A DNA stretch of 64,000 bases from Trichobilharzia szidati (GCA_944472155.2 OX235271.1:27474977-27538976), one strand, 5' to 3'. Positions 1 to 10,440 are shown, counted from the first letter of the stretch. The notes: generated by a model from the letters alone, not told the origin. Made by a program: numbers and translations.

Positions 1-280
1 TTTCATAATTTAGGTCTTTTCTTGTGCTACTTAATGCCATTGCTCGGTTTGTTAAACACTTAACTAAGCCTGCTTCAACAGTTGAAGGATGAGATGAATT
101 AAGGTCTAAATATCTATTAGAATGCGTTGGTTTTCTATAAACACTAGTGTGTAATTTACCTTCTTCTATTTGTTTTATTTTACAATCTAACATAGCTAAT
201 TCTCCTTGTTCATTTTCCGACTCAAATGTGAATTTTATTCCCTGCACTAGTGAGTTAATATGTGTCACGAAGCTAGAGAT
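1..280 (-). mobile_element. PLE-2 fragment (RT thumb region), inverted 5' half
   Basis: On the minus strand this matches the downstream part of the PLE reverse transcriptase found at 12770-13045 (+): SLVEGIKFTFE, then YRKPTHSNRYLDFNSS-like and GLVKCLTNR-like stretches. It runs off the left edge of the window. At about 280 it meets the C-terminal part of the same family in the opposite orientation, so the two halves are probably one rearranged insertion. Confidence 0.8.
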
Positions 281-672
281 ATGCATGCATTAACACACAA
301 CCACACAATAGGGTGGGAGAGGGTTAAAATTCTAAAAAGTAATCTAGGTAGGTGGAGAGAGAGGTTGATTACTGAATCCTTGTTCATCAAATCTACACCC
401 AACACATGCAATAGGAATGACTCATCACTCATACCCGAAATATGGAAAATAATACTACCAATCAAATCAAGTGAAAATCAAGTGAAAAACAACGGAACTA
501 TATAAATGAATTTAGGAAGTCGTGTGATTACCTTGATATGATTATGATCGGCAATAAATTGTGCTCGAAACGTCATCAGTAAATATTACTGTATAACACT
601 GTGAGACTTTATCGAAACAAAATTTACCCATAATGGAATTACACTCTACCCCAGTGCACAAGTTTTATTCTT
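281..672 (+). mobile_element. PLE-2 fragment: end of GIY-YIG domain and 3' tail
   Basis: An ORF remnant encodes THNHTIGWERVKIL, ERLITESLFI, NTCNRNDSS and EIWKI, the same series seen at 7090-7630, 15480-15660 (-) and 33380-33610. It corresponds to the region after the GIY-YIG core of the PLE endonuclease. The 3' untranslated part contains the family hallmark CGAAACGTCAT and a tail (about 625-672) related to the outer tail at 6050-6120 on the minus strand. The reading frame is broken. Confidence 0.8.
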
Positions 673-1734
673 AAATCAATAATACAATATTTGATGCTTT
701 TCAATAGTTAACTGTTCATTGTCATATCAAAGCAATTCCAGTTCCATCAGACTATAAACTATACATTTTCAAGTGTTGATTCCCAGGGATCTGACCACGA
801 GCCGACAATAGTCCAACAGTCTTTAGAAGCCCGGAAGCACTCAAGTGTCTTCTTACCATTCCTTGAGTTGCTTCAGCAGTACACACCCATGGCCCAACCA
901 TAGATCCAACCGAGGCTCTTCAGGTAGCAGTGTAAACGCCAAACATAAGAGAACTGTGAACGGACCATATTTATTAAGGAAAAACGTATCATATACATTT
1001 TGAACCACAAAATCGTCGGATAGGTCAGAGGATAGTAAACTGCCCCTGATTGGTTGGCAGATGGCCCAGGGGTTAAACAATGGGATGAAAGGTTGTCTGT
1101 CCAGTGAGTTTTTCCCATGGTTACAACGTAAACTGAATGCAGATATGAGGAGTAAACAATTCCACCTTTGTAGCCATTGACTAGAAATGCCGATTTGAAT
1201 TTTTGGCCACTTCCTATCAGTCTGCATCTATATGGCACAAGCCACACTAGATCAATCAGTTGATAACTGTGAACCACATGCCCCATGAATTCTGAATTCT
1301 GCTAATTCACGATATATATAACTGCACTGTCAATCGATATTATCAACAAGCGTTTGTTCTCAAACTCAACTTCTGGGCCTATTGGTCGAGACTTCATTAG
1401 GGTAACTCCATGGAAGTATACCTGTAGTCAGTTACTGGTGTTTGTTAGAATAATTTTCTAGTATTAGTCTGCAGTTATTCGAATTAGGAGTTTAAAGTTT
1501 ACCATTCTTTTTTCTTTTTCTAATTGTGCCGATTCATTGATCGAATGAAAATGGCTTGATTCAACTTCCGTACAACAACACTCAATTAAACCTCATGTAG
1601 TCTTCATTAGACCAAGAAAAAAGATAGGGTCATGCGTAGGGCCAGCAGTCCTATCCTGTATAAAGAACACTACTGCTACTGAGGACGTGAATCCCTACGT
1701 CATATCTGGAAAAGAATGCATTTATATAAAGTAA
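673..1734. other. unclassified interval with a weak LTR-like and SINE-A-like segment
   Basis: Two overlapping minus-strand ORFs (853-1227 and 873-1286) have no recognisable domain and look fortuitous. The segment near 965-1060 (TTTATTAAGGAAAAAC followed later by GATTGGTTG) faintly resembles the solo LTR at 32925-33259. Near 1285-1310 a stretch resembles the minus strand of SINE-A. Nothing else was recognised. Confidence 0.3.
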
Positions 1735-2300
1735 CTGACTGACTAAACAGCTTCGTTTCAACTGCAGACAATAAGTATGAGAATATCTAAGGTGGGACAG
1801 GAAAGTCAACACAGAACTTTATTATTCTGAAATTACTGAGAAAATCTGCCGCACCCAGCAGTATAAAGAAGAATATCCGAATTTTTTTCAATGCTGTCAG
1901 CTTATTGATAGCTTCCATACGGTTCAGAGGATTGGCATGCTCATTCACCTGAAACCTTTTCAACAGGCTGCAGGCTTTTATCATATTTAAGTTCAGAGGA
2001 CCAGAAAGGAAAAGTAACAATGGAACACTGGCAACGAACCAACCAAGAACGTATGGATGGACAGATTTGTGGAATGAAATCTATATAATCTGAAGGAAGT
2101 CATCAAGTGACATTGAACGACAGGCCACCTCTCGAGTGAGACCTGACTGGAAAACGACGACTTATGTGTGTCCAAGGGTAACATGCAGGAGATTGTGTGA
2201 AACGGGAATGAAAGCAGTTACAGAGTGATGGAGAGAGATGAAGTAGTCTCAGGAAAACTAAATGAATGTAGTGGAGCCGTATGTTTCACCCGGAACAAGA
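1735..2300 (+). mobile_element. highly diverged RTE-1-like 3' remnant
   Basis: The sequence follows the order of the RTE C-terminal region: a TFINLKS-like stretch, a FNRLQAFI-like stretch, an RxPER-like stretch near 2005, then CAAGGGTAACATGCAGGAG near 2175 and a decayed version of the 3' end GAAGCCCTATGTTCCAC near 2275. Frames are destroyed. This is one of the oldest RTE copies here. Confidence 0.55.
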
Positions 2301-2668
2301 AAATCTACTTAGAGGAACTGTGATAAATTACAGTCAATTACAAATCAGAGAAACATTTGTTCAGTATCTTTTTTATTAAAAATCCATTAGAATTTAATTA
2401 GAAGTATATAGACTGAATTTTAAAAAATGTTCTCCTAACAGAATAAATGAATACATTTCATTTGGTACTGACCACCCTTTGAAGTAAAACATAAGTATGA
2501 TATCTCAGTAAGTGCTTTCTTCCAAAAACAACTGGTCACCTAGTGGAAGGCTATTTATTGTGCTTCTGGACACCCCTAGTTTATTACAATATATTCTCCA
2601 TAAAACTTCCTCAAAGTAATGTAGTGAGTAAGGAAAAGAGATATTAACAAAGCGGTTGGAAAAGATGA
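2301..2668. other. no recognised feature
   Basis: AT-rich sequence between the old RTE remnant and the PLE-1 target site. No ORF or repeat family was recognised. Confidence 0.4.
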
Positions 2669-2765
2669 AAATGGAACTATCTGAAGTAATAGAGAAGATT
2701 TGTAGCTCAGGTGGATGATTTGCAATTAAAAGTGTTCTCTGAGCTGGTTGGTTTAGTTGCGGAGC

Positions 2766-2795
2766 TTTCGTCGTCCTTCTGGACAACATCTTCAG
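2766..2795 (-). ncRNA. hammerhead-like hairpin in PLE-1 3' tail
   Basis: The minus strand reads CTGAAGA, one T, a 7-bp hairpin (GTTGTCC, loop AGAA, GGACGAC), then GAAA. CUGANGA and GAAA around stem II are the conserved hammerhead boxes. I could not find a convincing helix III with a UH cleavage site, so this may be a degenerate or dimer-dependent ribozyme. The same hairpin recurs at 58194-58223. Confidence 0.45.
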
Positions 2796-2907
2796 CGCAA
2801 TATTTAGCATAAAGTGAACTGATTTAAATTTCTTCATGCGTGATGTAATTGCGTCTCCTGGTTACTATCTTTACGTATGTATTGACCACTTTCTATTGAC
2901 TTGGATT

Positions 2908-3507
2908 TTAAACTTTTTGGTCACCTGATTTACTTTTTATTAATTGGTATATTTCATCTGTATTAACGTGTTTGTTCATTGCATTTTCGTTTGAGTACCA
3001 GGCTTCTAGGAATTCTCTGGCACTTTTGGTGTTTCCTCTGTTTAAGATTTTGACATTATCCCAATCAAATTGATGTCCATAATCGTCTATATGCATTCAT
3101 ACTAAAGAATACATATCATGTCTTTTCACAGCTGATTTATGTTCTTGGATTCTGATTCGAAGGGGACGCCCACTTTGGACGATGTAATGCTTGTTGCAGT
3201 TCATACAATTTATTTTGTAAATGGTATTCATTTTATCTCCTTTTTCGGTTGGATCTTTTGGTTTGCATAATATCGAATTAAACGATTTTACTGACTTGTG
3301 TGCTATATCTATATCGAACGGTTTCAGTATTCTAGCTGTTATTTCAGAGATATTTCTCATGAATGGTAGAATGAATTTTCTTGTGGTCTTTGATGATGGT
3401 TCTTTGTTGGTGTTTTGATTCGACTTTAAACACTTTTTGATGAAATTTTGGGGATAACCATTCTTTTTGAAGATCGTTTGTAGGTACTTTTCTTCCATTC
3501 TTTTCAA
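2908..3507 (-). pseudogene. PLE-1 GIY-YIG endonuclease domain (one nonsense codon)
   Basis: On the minus strand the frame encodes a linker (KRMEEKYLQTIFKKNGYP) followed by the endonuclease core INCMNCNKHYIVQSGRPLR and RIQEHKSAVKRHDMYSL. The Cys pair before the GIY-YIG-like motif and the downstream EHK are typical of PLE endonucleases, which nick DNA for target-primed reverse transcription. A TGA at 3097-3099 interrupts the frame where the sister copy at 57629-58081 has a sense codon; the same frame then continues to 2908 (HQFDWDNVKILNRG, REFLEAWYS). The YIG glycine is Val in this copy (YIV rather than YIG), so it is probably inactive even apart from the stop. Confidence 0.85.
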
Positions 3508-3630
3508 CTCTGGAGTGCTACAATGTGTCTGAACTCTTTCAAAACAATGTCTGCACAGAGTTTCGTTTGTGAGTAACTGGATTATTGCTAGTATAGTTGA
3601 GTATTTGATCTGTGGGTGTGTTGATTTTCT

Positions 3631-3885
3631 TTATACTTGTGTCTCTAAATCTCCTGTGTTAGTTCTCCTGATTAAGACATCTAAAAATGGGATTTTGTTA
3701 TCTAGTTCTTCTCCTCTTGTGAATTTGATGTCTTCAAATATGTTGTTTATTAATTTATGGGTATATTCTAAATCATTTCTCTTAATTATTACAAATGTAT
3801 CATCAACGTAACGTATCCAGATTTTCGGTTTAATTATAGGTAGAGCTATTAATTCTAATCTTTGCATAATCTTTGCATAAACCAA
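3631..3885 (-). pseudogene. PLE-1 reverse transcriptase, catalytic YVDD end
   Basis: The 84-residue minus-strand frame contains IWIRYVDDTFVIIKR (RT motif C with both catalytic Asp) and EELDNKIPFLDVLIRR, the standard PLE palm-thumb sequence. Everything upstream (fingers, motif A, motif B) is missing because the insertion is 5'-truncated; the frame begins just inside the inverted terminal copy. An interrupted frame separates it from the endonuclease at 3507. Confidence 0.85.
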
Positions 3886-4380
3886 CCAGCTCAGAGAACA
3901 CTTTTAATTGCAAATGGAACTATCTGTTTTGCTGGTGATTTCGCAGTTTCATCTATCTTAGATTGATAATTCTCAGCTTGCTGGTTAGAATTCTGGCTGA
4001 AATCAAATTCACCACTTCTACGCCACTCAGTTCAAGATGTAATCTTAGTTTCTTCTGCAAACTGAAATTATTCAAGAAGTTCAGAAAAGATATCTTCATG
4101 ACGATTTCATCCATCCTAAAGAGCAGCTGTACAAACGCATTTATATACATAAGTTTAAAGGGATATAATAATTATATAATTCCACATAATAATGGAGATT
4201 AAAGGCAATAATAACTTTCCTAACTTGATATAAAAGTACGAAGTTGTGAATATGGATAACAATGGGTTTAGAAACAAAACTACACAGGATTAGCAAAATA
4301 GTTGCGTAATGCGTAGAATAGTTTTTAATGAATACAGGCGTGAACGCGATGAGCATGGAAACAAACCAAAATGACAGTTT

Positions 4381-4788
4381 TTACAACTGAAAAAAGAAGG
4401 GAATGAAAAGACAAAATATGAATATAAAAGAGTTAAACAGAACTAGATCCATGGTAGGTGTAGATGTTGGGCACTGAAAGCGACGCAAATGGGCTAGGGT
4501 TTCTGAAGTGAAAAGAACTCGGAAACACACTGGCTTTGGTAAATGTTTATTTACTTTGTAAATGCCTCTGAAAGATGAGTCAGTTGAGATGCTGTGACAG
4601 GTGTTGACGAGGCGCTCAGTTATGCTGCTTATGACTGAACCACAGCCTCCTCTTTGCAGCCATGCTGAGTAATGTTCTCTAACACGCTTTGAAAGGATGT
4701 CCATGTACCCAACTCTGCATGAGCGGGTGAACTGATATCTATGCATTGAAGTGGTTATATGCGAAAGCTTGTCGTTCATAAATGGCAA
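4381..4788 (-). pseudogene. PLE-4 GIY-YIG domain remnant
   Basis: The 135-residue minus-strand frame contains KRVREHYSAWLQRGGC, SSITERLVNTCHSI and FRGIYKVNKHLPK. This parallels PLE-3 at 25819-26352 (RRISEHHPAWLSKGQ, SSILAHLVDTEHKV, FKIIYPIPTNL), placing it in the GIY-YIG endonuclease after its catalytic tyrosines. The Cys-rich beginning is degraded (CRVGYM instead of CSCGASYIG). It differs enough from PLE-1, -2 and -3 to be counted as a separate lineage. Confidence 0.75.
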
Positions 4789-5074
4789 TAAAGAAAGTAA
4801 TCATCCATACATATGCTGTTAATTGATAAAAGCAGTTGGATACCGATTACATCAACTAAAACTACTAACAAGAGTTAGTTTGTTGCAATTTGATTAGTTT
4901 CAAGTTTAAACACGGATTGTATTCAGTTAGGGAACTACTAAAAACCAGCACTGGAGTAGTAGACAGCTGTTTCATCCATGATCAAACTTGAAAACAAATA
5001 AAATCCCTACAAACTAACTCTTAGAAATTATTCTGATGCTCGCCAGTGAGTGGATGAAGGATGAAGTAGTCTAC

Positions 5075-5395
5075 AGTTCTATTAAGAATTCGTTATCAGT
5101 GGGGTCCATACAGTCGGTAGTAAAGACAAATACTCGCCAGCGGTGACATTAGTTGATACTTGCACTAAAATCCTGAATTGGTAGAAACTGTAATTGACGA
5201 AATGACCATTGAGTTGGGTCCCAGTGACTGAATGGTCTACGAGCTTGACTCCTAACCGTAAGCTCCCAAGTTTGAACCCTGGCGGTGGATGCGTACTACT
5301 GATGGGTCCGAAACTGAAACGAAACAGCTGTTCAGTACTCCTTAGGTGGTTTTCAATGATTATCATCTAACTGATATCAATCCGTGGTGAAACTT
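5075..5395 (+). mobile_element. SINE-A copy (tRNA-headed, hammerhead-bearing)
   Basis: It contains the family order: leader (ACAAATACTCGCC), a region ending CCCAGTGACTGAATGGTCTACGAG (box A-like), GTTTGAACCCT (box B-like), then the ribozyme-like block GTACTACTGATGGGTCC ... GAAACAGCTG ... CAGTACTCC, and the terminal GTGAAACTTG. The hammerhead core is CTGATGG, one base off CUGANGA, and the UH site reads TT. Helix II has lost pairing. Confidence 0.75.
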
Positions 5396-5399
5396 GAAA

Positions 5400-6049
5400 T
5401 ACAACTACTCAAATATTCAGCTGGCAGATAAAACACATATGTTCACTAATAAGCATTTTTTTCTTTCTTTGAATAGCAAATAATTCTCGGCATTCAGGTC
5501 AATGCAAGAATTTTCAATCTTGTGCCTGATATTTATTAAGATCACATCTGTCATGACAAGACATATATCTAGCCACTAGTATCTTATAAAATGTCAATTG
5601 AGGCATATTTTTTTTAATTAGCTAATGGACGACATTTTTTTTCAATATTGTTTTATGTTTTCTCCTGTCAATCAGTTATAGATATATTAAGAAATTTATT
5701 ATTATGATTTGATCAAATCATAATATTTTCAAAATTTGTCAACTAAGTAATCAATGAAAACATGTTTAAGAAAATATATTACAAGAGTTGTATAAAGAAA
5801 GCTTAGAACATTGATAATATCTCCGGTTGAATTAGTGTAGTTCTTGTTTATTTGCTGGTTTCACATTAGACAATCATATTATTATTATTATCCTCATTTC
5901 TTTGGCTACCTGGACAGCCTTCCCAGTCAGCCTCGTACATTGTACGGACATTCCACATCCCCATTCTTATTCTTGCTTTCATAGAGAGAAGACACATTGG
6001 CTTGCTGACTGGCTATATGTAGGTTTCAACCAGCCAGCTGTGTCATTTC
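5400..6049. other. AT-rich interval, no gene
   Basis: Mostly AT-rich unique sequence. A segment at 5890-6040 (ATTGTACGGACATTCCACAT and neighbours) has repeat-like texture but could not be assigned. Confidence 0.35.
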
Positions 6050-6725
6050 ACCTCCCTGATTCCAGTGGAGTATAATAATATATGTGTAAAACTTGGGCAC
6101 TGTGGTAGTAAGTAATTCCATATTACTTTGTTTATAAGGGAAAACACACAGTAAAACAGTATTATTCACTGGATGACAAGGTTTCGAACAAAATTTATTG
6201 TTCATGATCATATCAATTGTGATCACACGACTTTGACACTTGAGTTTTATAGCTTTCTTTGTTTTCTCCAGTTTGTCGTAGGGGGAGTAAAATTTTCCAG
6301 ATATCGGGGACAGGTGATGAATCATTCCTATTACATGTATTTGCAGTTGATTCGATAAACAAAGCTTCCGTTATCAATCTCTCCCTATACCCTGTGACAT
6401 TAGATTGCAAAACTGTCATCCGATCCCATCCTATTGTATGGTTGTGTGTAATTGCATTATTATCACTATTATCATTATCAATATTATTGTTATTATCACT
6501 ATCGCTATTATCATTATTTATTTTATTTTTACATTTCCTTACATATTTCCTGACTAATTTATCCGGGTAATTATTAAGTTTCAAGGCTTCTTTTATATGT
6601 ATCAGTTCCTGTTTTAGATTTTCTTTGGTGCTACTTAATTTTTGTGCTCTGTCATTTAAACATTTCACCAATCCTATTTTTACTGACATAGGATGGGATG
6701 ATTGGAAGTCCAAATATATATATAT
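6050..6725 (-). mobile_element. PLE-2 copy with internal deletion
   Basis: The minus-strand frame (6713-6213) joins the RT thumb (GLVKCLNDRAQKLSSTKENL, KLNNYPDKLVRKYVRKCKNK) directly to the end of the endonuclease (ITHNHTIGWDRMTVL ... NTCNRNDSS ... IWKILLPLRQ). The Cys-rich GIY-YIG core is deleted, and an Asn/Asp-rich microsatellite-like stretch lies at the join. The 3' tail holds AACAATAAATTTTGTTCGAA and the conserved end. It abuts the next copy head to head at a TA repeat. Confidence 0.85.
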
Positions 6726-7735
6726 ATATATAATATTGAAACGACACCAACAATAAAGAATCTAAATCATCAGTAGTAATTCCATACAAGGAAGGAACCT
6801 CGGAGGCCTTACGCACAATTCTCAACAAGGCAGGAATAAAAACGGCATTCAAACCCACAAACTCAATTAGAAACAAGCTTTGTCGGTTAAAGGATCCTGT
6901 AGAGCCTTTAAAACCAAACAATTTAGTTTATCTAATACCCTGCAATGATTGTCAGGTCAAATACATAGGTCAAACTAGTAGAAAAGGGTCAGTCAGACTA
7001 GCTGAACATAAAAACTTAGCGAAATCTAGATTGGTTGACCCAAATAAGATAAGAAATCTAGAGAATAGTTCAGCTATAGCACTACATGCAGTCACACACA
7101 ACCATACAATAGGATGGGTTAGGATGACAGTTTTAAAGTCTAATGTCACAGGGTATAGAGAGAGATTGATAACAGAAGATTTGTTTACAGGATTTCATCA
7201 TGAGCTGACATCAGTTAGAGAACCATTGGAAAACCTGAGAGTACTGGACGGTCAGCTGTTCCGTCCTAGTTTGGGACTCTTCAGCAGTACGCACCCACCG
7301 GGATTCGAACCCAGGACCTTCTGGTTACAAGGCGAGCTCGTATACCATTAAGCTACTGGGACCCGATCCAATGGTCCATGAATTCTAACTTCTGCCAATT
7401 CACGACATGGCGCGACCCCTAGCCAATGTCTTCGGCGAGTATTTGTCCTCACGCCCGACCTGCTGCACCCTAATGGTCACGACTTCTCACTAGAAGATTT
7501 GTTTATTGAATCAACTGCAAATACATGTAATAGGAATGATTCATCACCTGTCCCCGATATCTGGAAAATTCTACTCCCCCTACGACAAATTGGAGAAAAC
7601 AAAGAAAGCTATAAAACTCAAGTGTCAAAGTCGTGTGATCACAATTGATATGATTATGAACAATAAATTTTGTTCGAAACGTCATCCAGTAAATAATACT
7701 GTTTCACTGTGTGATATATCTAATAAACAAACTAA
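6726..7735 (+). mobile_element. PLE-2 copy interrupted by SINE-A
   Basis: Plus-strand frames encode SSVVIPYKEGTSEA-like linker, LVYLIPCNDCQVKYIGQTSR (GIY-YIG core with Cys-x2-Cys), VRLAEHKNLAKSRL, and THNHTIGWVRMTVL ... LITEDLF. The frame is cut at 7187 by a SINE-A insertion and resumes at 7506 with IESTANTCNRND-type sequence. The 3' end includes TTTTGTTCGAAACGTCATCC and TAATAAACAAACTAATA. Together with the head-to-head copy at 6050-6725 it forms a large fold-back. Confidence 0.85.
7188..7491 (-). mobile_element. full-length SINE-A (304 bp) nested in PLE-2
   Basis: Flanking direct repeats AGAAGATTTGTTTA at 7174-7187 and 7492-7505 define both ends exactly. On the minus strand: 5' leader GTGAGAAGTCGTGACC, tRNA-like box A near CAGTAGCTTAATGG, box B GGGTTCGAATCCC, then the ribozyme block GTACTG, CTGAAGA, GTCC, loop CAAACTA, GGAC, GGAA, CAGCTG, and a 3' end GCTCATGATGAAATCCTG. 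CTGAAGA matches the hammerhead consensus CUGANGA; GAAA has become GGAA and a 4-nt insertion precedes the cleavage site. Confidence 0.92.
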
Positions 7736-8519
7736 TACAGTGGAGAATAAGTTTGATTTTATATTTTTTTTGGTATTTTTAATACATTTCTTGGACTCTG
7801 AAGTTTCTGAATCAGTTTGATTGGTTTTGTGATGTAGGATGGCTAGTTCCATGCCCAACCTACCATCTTTACACGACTTTGGGACCGGCTGGAAAACTAG
7901 ACGAGGTTACATAAGACATCTGTGATATGCATAATTCATTGCTAATCTTTTACGTTTTAACTGAAATTTGCTGATTTCATTAGTGGCCTAGGAAAGTCTT
8001 GAAAGTCTACTCTTATTCATGACTAGGATCAGTCACATTGGTAGAAACAAGAAGGTACACTTTACTTGACTTTGGCCACCCATTAGCTGCATACAAGAAG
8101 AGAAAATAACAATGTCAAGAAGCAAGTTATTGAAAAATCAAAAAACAAAGAGGGCAATGAAGAAGTGACTGTAAAATTCTTTAAAACATAAGAAATTTGT
8201 GTTGATTCTGTCATGAAATTATATCAGTCGGAGAATCACAGAAAGTCAGGAAGCGGATGAACAGTTGTTCTGTCAATAGTCAATAGGGTCCACCAAGACG
8301 GGGTTGAACCGTATCCTTATCGATATTATTGGTCACATATAGTGTCGTATTGTGAAGTGATAGAAGTCATAGGTCATTTAATTCCTGTCAGTTGGCTGGT
8401 TAATCAGTGTGCTGAACTAGTGACTTGAAATTATTAGGTGGCTTAAAAGCAATTGTTAAGTAGTGACTGGATTTCAATGATTCTCTAAATGATTTTGGTT
8501 TTCAATGAAGTAAACGATT
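7736..8519. other. no recognised gene; possible SINE-B trace
   Basis: Unique AT-rich sequence. A short stretch near 7835-7920 (GGATGGCTAGTTCCATGCCCAACC) faintly recalls the minus strand of SINE-B. Nothing else is supported. Confidence 0.3.
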
Positions 8520-8905
8520 CGTTACCGGATTTCATTGTGAGCTAGCATCGGCTGGAGAACTATTGGATAACTTGCAGGGAGTACTAGATAGTTGTTTCGT
8601 CACACTAGTTTGGGACTCATCAGTAGTACTCACCTCACCATAGGGATTCGAACCCAGGACCTTCTGATTACAAGGCTAGCGAGCTCGTAGACCATTAAGC
8701 CACTGGGACCGGATTTAATGGCCCATGAATTCTAACTTCTACCAATTCATGACATAGCGCGACCACTAGCCAATGTCTTCGGCGAGTATTTGTCCTCACA
8801 CCGGACCTACTGAAGAGTCCTAGACCAGGACGAAACAGCTATCCAGTACTCCATGCAGGTTTTTCAATGGTTCTCTAACCGATGTCAGCTCACTATGAAA
8901 TCCGG
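8520..8905. mobile_element. SINE-A head-to-head inverted pair
   Basis: A nearly complete minus-strand SINE-A (about 8522-8800) is followed immediately by a plus-strand 3' half (about 8801-8905). The outer ends are complementary (TTACCGGATTTCA at left, TGAAATCCGGTAA at right). The minus copy has box B GGGATTCGAACCC read on plus and a hammerhead block at 8581-8639. The plus half has core CTGAAGA, GTCC/GGAC and GAAA but its helix I partner was lost at the junction. Confidence 0.85.
8581..8639 (-). ncRNA. hammerhead ribozyme fold in SINE-A
   Basis: On the minus strand: helix I GTACTA pairs with TAGTAC (6 bp), core CTGATGA, helix II GTC...GAC (3 bp, long loop), GAAA, weak helix III CAACTA, then TC cleavage position. 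Both conserved boxes are intact. Other copies have GTACTG/CAGTAC in helix I, so this copy shows a compensatory change. Helix III is poor, so activity is uncertain. Confidence 0.6.
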
Positions 8906-9039
8906 TAACTAATCAATCAGATCCCTACAAACTAATACTTGAAGTCTACAGTGAAATTAATATGAATTCTTAAATTACACCCAAAATCTGACAAAAGTTG
9001 TGAATACATTATACCAACAAAGAGAACTCGAAATAAACT

Positions 9040-9370
9040 ATATAAGTAAGTCTACTACTAGTTCCAGTCGGTTTCACAACTGCCCACAACCTTTTCATTC
9101 CTCTTGACATGACCTCATTCAGATCACCCTAAAACCCAAGCCTACTTCGCTGCTTCGCATAAGCGTTCAACCTGAGAACGTTTCCTAACTTCTTATGTCA
9201 CTTGGAGATCTCCTCGAGTTATGCTCAGTCCATCTCCGTTTTTCCTGTATATCTAGCAGGTTCCTTGACAGACTTCCTCGTTGTTTGTTATTCTTTGTCA
9301 CCTAATCCTCACTATCCAGGAAGCAAGTCCAACCGTTAGTGAAAGACCTCAACAGCCTACTTGAAATGCT
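9040..9370 (-). mobile_element. diverged RTE 3' fragment
   Basis: The minus strand reads GGAAAAACGGAGATGGACTGAGC, then a CGAGGAGATCTCCAAGTGACAT-like stretch and GTGGGCAGTTGTG, matching the RTE C-terminal region (KWRWIGHTLRRP, GDI, SCEEEL) in order. Frames are broken. Confidence 0.65.
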
Positions 9371-9984
9371 TTATATGACGCACACCTGAATACACTAAAC
9401 CACATTAAAGCACACACTAACTTCATATGCGTGTTAAAAATTCACATACTATTCTTTCTGATGTACGATATAAATTTCTAGCCCAATTTCAAAGTAATAT
9501 AGGCCTTTAGTGTGTTGCTGATCTTGGATGGCTTTGATAAATTCATCCGTACCCTACCACCTATGCAACTCGACATTATTTTGTCAGAAATGCTAATTGG
9601 AAAGTGTAGCTGAACTTTTCGATTGTATACTAATAAAATTTTCACCTATATGAGCATCATTAATTTTTTTAATACTCAGCTTCTTTTCACAGAATTAATA
9701 CACTTATCTACAATGCTATTGGTTGTTATATATATGCATAAACTCATACCATTAGTAGAAAACTCTGATGGAATATAAAAATTTTATTACTCTCCGCAAA
9801 TTCATGTTTGATTTATGCCATTTGAAATAAAATTATATTACTGACTTCAACTGTTGTTAGTTCATAAATGTAATAAAGAACAAAACAAAGTGAGATACTC
9901 GTCTTTTCTGACCAACCTGATACTCGATAATTTTATTCCATTACTTTATGTTCAGAATGCAACCTACAGTCTCAAGCTTTCTGT
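9371..9984. other. no recognised feature
   Basis: AT-rich sequence with no long ORF and no recognised repeat. Confidence 0.35.
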
Positions 9985-10175
9985 TGGGCTTTTCTTCATG
10001 AGTTGGGGTTTCTAACCTCATGCACACAACCTTCCCTCCTTCCCTTACTTACCACCGGCTAGTGAAGTAGTTGAGTTGGGGGGGGGGGAGGGGAGTGCGT
10101 CAACTGAGAATCGAACCTGTACTGTGTGCATTGCTGGGAAGTATTCTCTCATCGATCCGCCGACTCACTCAATTA
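9985..10175 (-). mobile_element. diverged SINE-B copy
   Basis: Order of minus-strand SINE-B blocks: GGGGTTTCTAACCTCATGCACACAACC, a trace of the linker, an expanded G tract at 10078-10089, GGAGTGCGTCAACTGAGAATCGAACC (box B region) and GATCCGCCGACTCA (acceptor end). Heavily mutated. Confidence 0.55.
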
Positions 10176-10440
10176 AGGGCTTTTGTCTTAAGCTTTCTTT
10201 ATAGAGCTGCCGTAGGTGATAAACTCCTTTGTTCCATAGCATTCTGTCAGAATCAAAGGAATTCTCACAGAAATTGAAATTAACTCTGCTGACTTCACTT
10301 GATGTCGTTGGAATCAACTGAATTTTGAACTTATGTTAAGTGTATAGACTTGCCTTGTGGCTTAAAAATATTCACAGAAAATACCCATCCAGATATATGG
10401 ATATAAGAACAAAACGTCCGGGTAGGAGTCTTTTTTCAGA

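Larger units (their letters stand above)
2684..3911 (-). mobile_element. PLE-1 insertion with inverted terminal copy and 15-bp TSD
   Basis: A Penelope-like element fragment on the minus strand carries the end of the RT (YVDDTFVII), a linker and a GIY-YIG endonuclease. Direct repeats AAATGGAACTATCTG at 2669-2683 and 3912-3926 are a probable target-site duplication. A 36-bp perfect inverted repeat (2719-2754 versus 3879-3914) places an inverted copy of the element's 3' terminus at its 5' end. About 35 bp of unassigned sequence lie between the left TSD and the PLE 3' end. Confidence 0.88.

Noticed and set aside
853..1286. Two overlapping minus ORFs of 124 and 137 residues
   Set aside because: No domain, no start context and both frames open over the same bases, typical of chance in repeat-derived DNA.
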